64,000 bases of DNA from Zantedeschia hybrid cultivar (Eukaryota > Streptophyta > Magnoliopsida > Alismatales > Araceae). The DNA lies in NCBI GenBank assembly GCA_030544215.1, contig JARZZO010000011.1, positions 6,496,001 to 6,560,000 on the forward strand. The letters run 5' to 3'. This document shows positions 36,487-48,400 of this stretch, piece by piece; position 1 is the stretch's first letter; the number at the start of each line of letters is the position of its first letter. A program made the translations under genes and the position numbers. Under the pieces are notes generated by a model, which was not told the origin of the DNA, searched no databases, and saw only the letters and a program-made list of their open reading frames with translations.

Positions 36487-39400
36487 ACACACAACAACAC
36501 ACCTCTCTCCTCTCTTTCACTCGCTCTCTCCTGCCCCTTCACTTCCCCCTTTTCCATTAGATGGGGGCCACCGGGGGGGGGGGGGGGGGGTGCCACCGGT
36601 GACTACATTCTGAAAAAAAAAAACAAAGGAAAGCCGTTGTTAGAGGAGACTCTGTCAAAGTTCCAAGTCTACAAAGAGAAGAAAAGCTCTCAAGTGCTCT
36701 CAAGTTCTCAAGGCAAGAAACCCAAGAAGATGATATATTTTCTTCTAGACTAGGTGGGTACCCTCATATTGTTTGAGGGCCCCTTATTTTGATTAAGTGA
36801 GGACATGTCTCACTAATCAAATTAATGATCTATGTTGACATTGAGTAAGACATATTCAAATAGATAGATATTCAAGTGGGTGCAATTGTTAAATCATCCA
36901 CCAAGAGCATAGTGAGGTTATATTCATTGGGTTAAGTCCTAAGTGGATCCTTAATGGATCTTAAGTGAACCCATGAAGGCCCAACAACCTAAGGGGCATG
37001 TAATGGGTCATAAACAAGGTTCATTATGACCCATTAAGGACATGTCAAAAGGACACTCAATTGAGTTGATTGGACCACATACTATCCTTTAGGATGTTTA
37101 AAGGATAGTTGGGGGTTAAAGGATACTCGCTCAACATAAGGATGCCATGCCTGAAAGGACACCTAAAGGATTCAAGTATGCCTTTTAAGGATACTAAAGG
37201 AAATTCGCCATATACCTCAACCAAGGTGTATGCTTTTAGTATATGTTAAGGATTCTAAGAGGGACCTTATGCCCAAAAGTATGCCAAACTGTATCCTTTA
37301 ACCATCTTCCCAAGTATGCAAGGGATAAAGTCAATCAACGTGTATCCTCTAAGGATATAAAGACATTGTAGTGATGTTGTCCCAAGTCCCCTTCTGTGAT
37401 AGGTTAAAGTTTGACTTTATCAAATGGAATTCATTAGTGCATGATTCTATTTTAAGGGCGTCAATCGGATGGTCAATCATTTGATTGACATAAGTAACAC
37501 TTACCGAGGTCAGTGGGGAGGGGTCAAATTCACGGATCTACGCATGATCTGAAGTCTTAGGCTCCCTGAGGGTTCATCTTAAGTCCTCAAAGTCTAAAAT
37601 TCAAAAGAAAGAAAAAAAATCCAAAATAAATAAACGATAACAATTCCCATGGATCGTGGGACCTCTCCTTCCCTTCATCTCTCTGTCAAGTGATGCCCTT
37701 ACTACGAAGTTGTTGCTATGTCTAGTGCAAAAAGCCAAACCATTGCAACATCAATGACAACAACATCTAAAGTGACCTTCGGTCCATTGGTGGTCCAGAG
37801 CTACATGCAAAGTGGCTACCTCACCACACCAATATGCTTTGGGGACTTCCCTGTTGTCTTTGGATTCCCATACTCCATGGGGGTTGTCCTGACAACCTAA
37901 GCCATTCCAAGCATGAGAGAAAAAGATGTGGCTCTCTCCATGTTAGGAAGAGCAACTTCACTGAGGCTTCTATCCAAAGTTCCAATGACAACATTGAAAG
38001 CATCTTATTAGCTTCCTCGTTTAACATGGGCATGGTCAAAGGTCTAATAAGAAGATTCATGTCGCAGTGCCATCCAAGTCAACCAAGACACATTTTGACG
38101 GATAACCTTTGCATTCACATGAATGAAGGAGAACTCACCAAACCAAAAGTTCGTTATGTCCTTACGGTCCCTGTAAAGAACCGATTCGGGATATTGTCTA
38201 AAGTTTGCCAAGAAAAGGTAAAATTGAAGAAGACTGCTACTAAAGCCTCTGTTCATTAGGGGCGAAGATACCAAAAGAAGCTTACCATGCCTAGAAATGG
38301 AGCCAACACTGTGGAGGATAGAAACCTCCACTTGAAGATGTGGGCGACTAAGGAGGGAGCCCACAAAATACACCACGCTAGGCCCACCCTAACAAAGCAA
38401 CAACACAAACATCCCTTGGAGCAAGAAGGGCAAATTGTTACTCCAATTGTTCAACCTCTATCCCACGAGGTCATAAAAAGAAAGGCACCTACAAGGCAAA
38501 GAAGCAAGTCCTGCAGAGGACATCTGTTTTTAAGCGATTGGGGGCACTTCCCCATTCGACTTAAAAGAGAAGGAGAGTCATCAAGATGACAGGTGATGGC
38601 ATCAGAGTGTACACCTGTTATGCCTCCAGCACCAATAACCGACAATCATCCTTACTAGACAATCCAAATGAGATTGCCAACCTGGCACAACGGGAAGGGC
38701 CCACGACCCGTTAGATGGAGCAAGTCATCCGTTGGTTAAGCCAAAGGAATGCAGGAACAGATCAACCCAGAATGGCAGTGTTAATGCTGCAGAAGGAGCT
38801 AGTGAATACGGGATAAATGTCCAAAATAATGGGGCTGATGCCCAGCAACAACAAAATCAGATCCAACCTCAGACGATAGAAGAAATAAGGTTGAAGAATC
38901 AACAGCTTAAAGCCTTGCCTCTAGGCTTTATCCAAAGATGGGAGGAGCAACAAAGGCAACCACAAGCTCCTTCGGCAAATTCGCTCCCACCAAGAGCACC
39001 TCCTAGCAAAAATCTTCCAGTAGCCGCAACAGTTAGGCAACACGTTGCTGAAACAAACTTTACTCCTGAAAATCCCTATAAGACTAGGGGTGAAGGGAAA
39101 CCCATAATGACCAAAATTCTCCTACATATGCCAAAGATGTTGTAGCATCACAAAGACTCGTGATTGAGCAACTTGTCAAAGCCAGAGTGGTTGAGCATGA
39201 TGAGGGCGCAACCACCTTCGAGTTATACAAAGTGTAGTTTCCTATTCATCGTATATTCAAGAAGCTCCCTGCAAGTTATGTAAAGCTTCCAAATTCACCA
39301 AGTTCAATGGGGAAGGCTCTGCTCAGGACCATATTGTTCGTTACATGAGTGGCCTGGGAGATTTAGCAACTGATGGGTCATATCTCCTAAAGTATTTCCC

Positions 39401-42400
39401 GACATCATTAACAGGGGTTGCATTCCAATGGTATGCAAAACTAAAGCCAAATTCCATTACTAGTTAGGATGAAATGCAAAAGAAGTTCCTCGACCACTTC
39501 AAGATGTCAGAATGGAAAGTCACTCTTGCATATTTAGTTGCAATCAACTAAGGCAAAAATGAGTCTGATGTAGACTATATCAAAAAGTGGCATGACCTTA
39601 GCATGAGGTGCGACAATCCACCAGCCTGTGAAGATGTTATGAAGCTATATAAAGTGGGCCTAAAGCCAAAAGTCAAGGAGAAATTGATCGGTGCAAATGT
39701 CAAAACATTCGAACAATTTAATCGTACTATGACAGAAATTGAGTTGTTCTTTGCCGACAACCCAAGCCTGATACATGGGAAAGCAAAAATCTTGAAGGAA
39801 TGGACTTTAAGTGATGAAGAAGACAACATAGTTGACTTTGCATCAATTATGGAAGAAGTAGTTGAGTAAGAAGAACTCTAATACCCCAATCCCCAATAAA
39901 AGAAGAGTCAGAAGATCATTGCATAATTTTTGCTAATGCCCTCTTGGGTAAAGAAAGTCGGGCATATAAACAATTACTCATCCGAAGTCCAAGAAAGTGT
40001 TGCATGGCTTACAAAGAAATGCTCGGCCTAAACTCTCTAGTTAGGGACCTTGAAGGCCTAAACTTTCTAGTCAGGGACCTTGAATTGTCCATCCTACTAA
40101 AGGTCAAGCCTATAAAGCAACCACAAAGGCAAATGCAAAAGCAAATGTGTCCATAATTGGAAACGAAGTTGAATGTTAAAATTGATGAGATGCACAAAGT
40201 GTATTTTGTCAAAACAATACACACATTCCATGTGGAAAGTCAGTATAGCACCAACTAGAAGAAGAAGATGGAGAAAAGATGGGTCCATCCTTTCATTGAT
40301 TCCAAGGACCTAAATAAGGCTTGCTCCAATGACAATCTCACATTGCCAATTACAAAGGCAATGATGGATGTTGCTAGAGGCCATGAGTTGTCATCCTTCG
40401 TGGATATGTCATCAGGCTAAAATCAAACAAGGAAGGTTGTCCAGCACCAAAGCTATTTACCTTTTCAAACTCAAAAAGGGATTTTACAAGAATGCCCTTC
40501 AACCTCAAGAAGCTGAAAATGATCTATATGAGGTCAAAGGTGAGGAGCTTCTCCCCTCACAAGACTCAAAGCCCTTCAAGAGAAGCTCGTCCACATCAAG
40601 GGGTTTCTCTCAAACTTGTTAAGAAAATGCTAGCCCTTTTACCAATTTGACAAAGAAAGGAGCTCCTTCATATGAGGTGAAAAGGGTTAAGCACTCTTAG
40701 TAAAACCAAAGAGTATTTACTTAGCCTTCTAATGCTGGAGGTAGTCAACAAAGACAAGCCATTAACTCTATACAATGCAACTTCTCTGGGGGCATTGCTG
40801 ACGTAAGTAAGCGAGAATGTCAAAGAGCAACTCCTATGAAGAAAATATGTTGGGCATGAGTTTTTGCAACAAAAAGGCAAGGCATTACCTCCTTGCCTAC
40901 AAAGCTCAACTTATATTACGGTTTGATCAGCTCAAGTTCTTGCATCAACAACTTGTCTCATCAAGAAGGCTGTAGAAATGGGCCCTACTCCCCATAAAAT
41001 TTGACATTACCAAAGTCTATGGCTACATGGAGTCTTTACCTCCTAGAAAAATCCAAAGTCTATGGTTATCTGGAGCCTTTATCCCCCGGAAAATCTTAAG
41101 TCCATGGCTACCTGGAGCCTTTATCCCCTTAAAGAACCTAAAGTCCATGGCTACTTAGAGCCTTTGTCCCCTTGAGAACCCAAAGTCCATGGCTACCCGG
41201 AGCCTTTATCCCCTTGAAAACCCGAAGTCCATGGTTACCTGGAGTCTTTATCCTCTTGAAAACCTAAAGTCCATGGCTATATGGAGCCTTTATCCCCTTA
41301 AAGAGCCTAAAATCCATGGCTATTTGGAGCTTTTATCCCCTTGAAGAACCCAAAGTCTATGGCTACCTAGAGCCTTTATCGCCTTAAAGAGCTCAAAATC
41401 TATAGCTACCTGGAGCCTTTATCTCCTTGAAGAACTCAAAGTCTGGCTACGTGAAGCTTTTATCCCTTTGAAGAACTCAGAGTCCATGACTACTTGGAGC
41501 CTTTATCCCCTTGAAGAACCCCAAATCTATAGCTATCTAGAACCTTTTATCTCCTTGAAGAACTTTAAATCTATGGCTACCTGGAGCCTTTATCCCCTTA
41601 AAGAACCTAAAATCTATGGCTACTTGGAGACTTTATCCCTTTGAAGAAGCCAAAGTTCATAGCTATCGAGACCCTTTATCTTCTTGCAGAACCCAAAGTC
41701 CATGGCTATTTGGAGCCTTTATCTCCTTGAAGAATCCAAAGTTCATGAAGAACCCAAAGTCTATGGCTATTTGAAGTCTTTATCCCCTTGAAGAATCCAA
41801 AGTTCATGGCTACCTGGAGCCCTTATCCCTTTGAAGAACCCAAAGTCTAGGGCTATCTGAAGCCTCTATCTCCTTGAAAACCCAAAATCCATGGTTACCT
41901 GGAATAGGGTTGTCAATGGGTTGGAGACGAGAACGGAAATGACACCTTCCGCTTTCGTGTCCTATGAGGTTTATCAGAGATGGAAACCGAGACAAAAGTG
42001 AGTGTTTCCGCTTTCGCATCCATTTCTGCTTTTAAATCGAAAATCAGAAACGAAAACAGAAGTAAACGGAAGTTTTCGCTATCAATCATCACTATATTAA
42101 GAAGCTATTTAAAATCACTATTACTATTCACTTTTCGATAAATTTTCTTCTAGTAATTTAAAAATTTAAACCTACAAAGTTTTAATATATGTAAAAATTA
42201 ACAATCTATGAATTTTGAATTCTACTCTATCTATCGATCTAAATTTACATATGAATATACCCAAACATGTGCCATAAAATTATATTAAAATTTTAAAAAA
42301 ATTCCAACTTCTTACGAAAATGGGTTAGCGGATGCTGAAATAAGTGTTTCCGTTTCCAACTCCTATAATTATCGGAGCTCCATTTCTATTTCCTATAACT

Positions 42401-45400
42401 TAACGGGTGGTCTTTAACGGAGTTCCGTATCCATTAATAAAAATGGAAACATAACAGATAATCGGAACTCGGGTATCTATTGACAGCCCTACCTGGGAAC
42501 CTTTGTACCCTTCAAAAACTCAAAGTTCGTGGCCATCTGGAGTTATAAAAGCCTTTCAAAACCCAACAAGAAAACCAAACCCTCTCTTTATTGGAAAATC
42601 TTTACCACTTGGCCCTCAGGGAAGCCCTAATTCTCTACGAACCAAAAAAAAAGAGAAAAACATGTGTTGCTTCTTAAAAAATAAAAAATAAAAAAAGAGG
42701 GAGCCTAAAACCGAGGTGCTTCGATGGACTTGACTGGTTCTTCTCTCAAGAAGACCAGTCAAGGGTAAAAAGCTCTAAAATCCGACTAAGGTAAAAATTT
42801 GAAAGAGCGCCTTAGGTAAAAATGGGTAACCCTACTATGTGAAAACCCATAGGGCGCATATGCAAAAGTAAGAGGGGGTTAGCTTCAGTGAAAACCCACA
42901 AGGACACTGAAGTAAGTTAAAAAAATAAAAAATCCAACACAACCCATCGACGGTATGACTCACAAACGTCTTTAATACCCGGTGGGAGGAGGCTCTCTCG
43001 ACCTATTTCAGGTGAAGATCGAGTTTTCCCACACTCTTATCTAGGAAGGACGTTGGAGTTACCGATGACGAGGAAACCCTTAGTTTTACTCCACAATTAA
43101 TGGGTGATACAAAAATCATTTGATAAAAGGGGTATGACTGAGGTGACGATGACGATATCTTCCCAACTCGATAAGAGAGTGGAGAACTTGATTCCTCACT
43201 TGATAAGGTCAGAAAGAGCAAAAATACCCCGTGACTAAATCCTTCATCCCATTGGGAAAAGCCCTTCGTAAAAAAGGTTCATGGCTACTTAGAGCCTTTA
43301 CCCTTTGAGAAGCCTAAAGTCCTTGGCCCATGGGAGCTATTGTATCCCTTGAGAACCAAAGTCATGACTACCTTGAGCCTTTACCCCCTCGAAAACCAAA
43401 AGTTCTTGGCCTCTGGAAGCCTTTGTATCCTTGAAGACCAAATATCCTTGTCCCTGGGACCCTTTATATCCCTGAAAAGCTAAAACTCCATGGCTACTAG
43501 GAGCCTTTAAATCCCTGAGATCCTAAAGCTCATGGCTACTCTGAGCCTTCGTATCCCTAAAAACCTAAAATTCCATGGTTATTTGGAGCCTTTGAATCAT
43601 TAAAATCCCAAAGCTCGTGTCCCTTTGGAGCCTTTGTATCCTTGAAACCCTGAAACTCTAAAGTCCACGGCCCCTCGGAGCCCTTGTATCCCTGAAACCC
43701 TAAAAACTCAAAGTTCATGGCCGTTCAAAGCCTTTGTATTCCTGAAACCTAGAAACCCCAAAAGACCCTTGGTCATTGGCTAGCAAAATATTATTTTGTA
43801 ATTGAATATTTCTTTTGGGGTACGAAAGGCTGTATGATTCTTATCTTTGAGGGCCATCTTGATCTGGTTGTAGCCCGATGACCCATCCATAAAAGACAAG
43901 GCTTCGTATCCCGTAGTGACATCCACCATGGTTTTAGTTATTGGCAGTGGAAAGTCATCTTTCGGATATGCTTTATTTAGGTCATGAAAGTCAATGCAGA
44001 CTCGGACCTGGCCATTCTTTTTATTTACAAGCACAATATTTGCCAGCCATATTGGATATATGCATTCTTTAATGAAGTTGACCTCTTGCATCCTGTCAAC
44101 TTCGGCATTTACTTTGATTTCCAACTCGGGGCACATTCGCCTCTGAGTTTGTTTTACCGGCTTGGCTATGGGCAGAATTGATAATTCATGTTCCGCCGTT
44201 GAAGGATCCAAGCTAGGCTTTTCTTTTTAATTCTAGGCGAAGCAATCTTTGAACTCTAATAAGAGCTCTATATACTCCTGTATTTCCTCACTGCTCAGGA
44301 GGGCACTGACGAAATTGGACGGGGGTCTCTCGGTTTGCCGAGGTCGATGTTAACCAGTTCGTCGACTGTGCCTTGTCCTCCGTCTTCAATTTCATGAGGA
44401 GTTGGTCGAAGATCGACGAAGTCCTCCTCTTCATCTGTATTGGCGGTATAGACCTCATGCCAACTATGGGCCTAGAATTTGCCCTTAAAGGTAAGTATTG
44501 GGAGGCTATATGAGCTGCCTGTGGAGGTTCCTTTGATGAAGAGATGGGCTACCCCTGTTCTTCTATATTAGCATCATGATTTTTCTCTGTATTCTGGGAA
44601 GGTCCTGCCAAACATGTCTTCCATTCACAGACAGGGGTTTACTTTGCTTGAGGTTATCTTGACAGGTAGGAGAATCTCTTCATCTTCTTCTCTTGAACTA
44701 TCAAATTTAGTATCACCAATTGGCTTTTCTACCTCAGATGGAAGTAGACTCACCATATTGACCGTATAATGGACAGAAGGTCTGCGGTGTCGCCCATAAC
44801 CTAGGCCTCTTCTATCTTGGTGAGAGGATGACAATTGCCCTTTAGCTTCGGCAGGATACCATAACTCTTGAAAGAGTTTATTTCTGGTTACACTTTGCCT
44901 TTCTGGGATATTTTGATGCTTGCACATCCGTTTGGTGTATTGAGGCATATCATCCATTTCTTGGACTTTTTCTTCAATTTCTAGTTGGGAACTTCTATGT
45001 CCAAAGCCATCTTTGGGAGGGCTCTCAGGTACAAGATCTCCCTTATAGAATATAATATGCCGTCCATCTTTGTGATGGACTATCAGAGTCTTCAATTCTT
45101 CCATTGTGTGGATTTCCCTCTGGGAAATGAGCTTCATAAGGTTGGAGGGCAGACATATACCAGACATATACCAGCCTCTATCTCCCTGCTGATAGTATTG
45201 GCTCCCAAGTTGACGGCGGGTCTATCAAATTTAGCCGGCTTCCGACGGGATTGGCCTGATTTCATTCTTTGTCGGAATTTGGCGGCTTTGGCCTCATTGA
45301 TTGTTATTCCCCCCTCATCAGAAGGCTCTTCGACTATCTGCTTTTCCTTGTGGCGACTTTCGTTAGTTGCAGGGTCTAAAGCTTTATCGAAGTATAATTG

Positions 45401-48400
45401 GGCATCTGCCAAGTGGCAGTCATATGCTTTGAATGGCTCCAGATCAGCAAATATCCAGTGCTGTTCACCATCCTTTGTATATCTGAGACATTAGTGGAGA
45501 GTAGAGGGCACCACCCAGTTCCTATGTAGCCAGGGCCTGCCTAGCAATGCCTTGAAGGAGGTATTGGAATCGACTATAAGAAATGACAATTGGGTCACCT
45601 AATCGTCCAGCACCAACTCCACATCGATCTGACCAATAGCTTCTTCTGCCTCTTAGTTGAATCTTGATATTGTTATACCTTGAACTTTCTTCATATAAGG
45701 TGTGAGGTACAATGCTTGGAATGTTTTGAGAGACAGTATATTCACAGTTGATCCTGAGTCCACCAATATCCGGTCGAGCTCTCGACCATTGATTTTTCCC
45801 CACATATATAGCAGTTTATTATGGCATGGTGACGATATCAGCATGTCATCATCGGTGAAGGTCATCGTGGCTTCATACGCCTCATATGCCTGAGCTTTGA
45901 TTTCGGCATGTGGACCTCATATACTTCAGGATCTTGAAGGGCGGCAATTAATGCTTCCCATATACTGAGGGATGTTGGCATTCTCTTCATATTTTGCAAC
46001 ACCTTTCGATCTGCCCTAGCGTGGGCTTGCTCGATAGGAGGCATTATTTCTGCCATACTGTGGAGAGTCTCCTTCAAGGCTTTCGACTGCTCTACGGCTG
46101 CCAGAGTTTCTTCAGTTTGCACTTGCTCCTCTTGGGAATCAATTTTTGCTTTCATTAAATAGTTCTGCTATTGCCTCAGCTCCATTTGCAAGATCGGGTT
46201 GAGCCGAGGGGCTCGTCCCCTCCTTTCTCTTGACAGGTTGTGCATCTTTTGGTTGCTGGGGATGCTCCTCGTCAGACGAAAGGCAGAAGCGAACATTTCC
46301 CTTAATTTCTGGCTTTTGAATTGGTTTTGCGCCCCCCCCCCTGAAGTAAATGACTTTATTTTGATTAGCCAAGATCTTGCCTCTACCTTGACTACCAATG
46401 CAGCCTCGGCCTCGGCCTCAACTTTTATTCTGGTTCTTTTGGTTATCCCTCCTTTGGTAGGTGGCCAAAGGGGTCCTGAACTTTGGTGAGATGCATCTCA
46501 CTTCGCCGTCCGAAGCGTCTTTCATATCTTGGAACTGAGCTGACACCATATGACAGGCTCAATATTGTTGTTCCACTTTCTTCATTGTTAAAGTATCATC
46601 CCAGAATATACTAGCATCATTTGGGATTAAGAAGCCATCCTTATCAGCCATTCGCATGTGGTCACGCAGCTCCAGTAGCCATGCTTTTAGGCGGGACTGC
46701 CTTTCAAATTCTTCCCATGGGATATACCGACTCAGGGAAATATCTTTTGTCGGCTGACTAGGCTAATATTCCTCCAATTCATCAATGATCTTTTGGATTT
46801 TTGAAGTGGCGAGATCCCGTCCTTAGACGTATTTATAGCATTGGCCAACATCTCTTGCCTCTTCAATTTTCTTTTTGCGTTTCTTTTTCGATTCTTTTCT
46901 TGTTTCTTTTTCCTCGCTGCTTCCTTGATGAAGCAGGGTTGCTTTGGTGTTTTCGGAAGCGGGTCAAAGCGGACCACGGTCTTCCCTTTTACCACCTTCG
47001 TTCGTGACGACTTGGCGGGTGTAGGCTTCTTCCTTTCCACTTTGGTCCAAGGACCTTCTGGCCGATCACGGTCGAGGGTGGCTTTAACAGCTTGCTTGAC
47101 TACTGAGTCTGGCAACATTTGATATTCACCGAATATCTTATTTTCTGGCTTTTTGGAGGAGCTGGCCTCCTGATTTTTTCATTGCCATTTTATACTCATC
47201 ATTTCTATTTCCCTGCCAACTGCTGCCATAGTGTCGATGGTGGATCTGGTACCGGGCGTGGGTGGCCTATCTAGTGCCCCCCCCCCATTATTGATATGGG
47301 GGTTCTTTTCGTTGGAAGCTAAATAATTCCCCTTTTGAAACTTCTATGAACTTTTTAGCATCCAAGAAGACCTTGTGAATCATATTCACGGAATAGTTAA
47401 CCACATGGGGTTGTGGGGGATCAACTAAGTATTTCTCCATATTTATTTGTCCTTCTTGGATCATCCTTTCTATTTCATCTTTGAGGATGAAACAATGCTC
47501 TGTCCGATGACCAAGAGCACGATGATAATGGCAGAAGTTAGGATCATTTGTCTTATACATTTCTTCTTCTCTCCTCGACTTTGGGAGAGTGATCACCTTC
47601 TTCCTCATGCATAGTCGGAAGAGTTCATAGACCTTGTCTTTAGGGAAGGAGTGGGGTTTTGCAAGCCTTTCCCTTAAAGTTTGGGAGCTTTTGAAGCGTA
47701 TACTAGCTTCTTTATCAATCGCTTGCCTGGCTTGACGGCCTTTTCTAGCTGCTCTGACACCTTCATGGCTTCTTCCGTGAGAGGTTGTTTCTTCCCAATG
47801 GTGGGTCTCTGAAACCCCACTCGAGAACATGGCTTGTTTGCCTCTTTTCCTTGAAGGATGGTCGTATTTTGACCATAGCCCTTCAGAAGAGAAAAATCTA
47901 TTGACTTTGTCTACTGCCAAGAATTCTGCAAATTGTTTAAAGAGCCCTTCCATCATCTGGGTGAGCTCTTCCTGATGGCATGAAAGTCGCCCCAGGCTTG
48001 TTTGGATTTCTTCTAGCGCAGCCATGACCGACCCCTCAGGGGGAGGGGTTGCTGGGGTATATATTGGTGTTGCCTCACGCTCCAGGGAGGCCTTCACTGC
48101 TTCTTCCTCGGGATGGCACCTAGATGAACTCTCGCTCATATGGATAACATTGACAGCAAATGTTTGCTTGTTCTTCTGGTGAGGTGGGGTAGGACTTATC
48201 AAATATTTGCCCATTTCTATAGCACCCTCCTGGACGAGTTTCTCTATCTTATCTTTGCAAACATAGTAGTCTTCTATTACATGCCCTAGCATGCGATGAT
48301 ATGGGCAGTAATTTGGCTCATTCACCCTGCCTGCCTCAGTAGGCTTCTTGGGTTCGGAGAGCAATAGGAGCTTTGCCCGCATACATGTTTCAAATAATTT

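Noticed and set aside
41011..41904. CRISPR-like or protein-repeat reading of the tandem array
   Set aside because: Units are directly adjacent with no spacers, period alternates 42 and 43 so no frame is kept, and the context is a plant retroelement.
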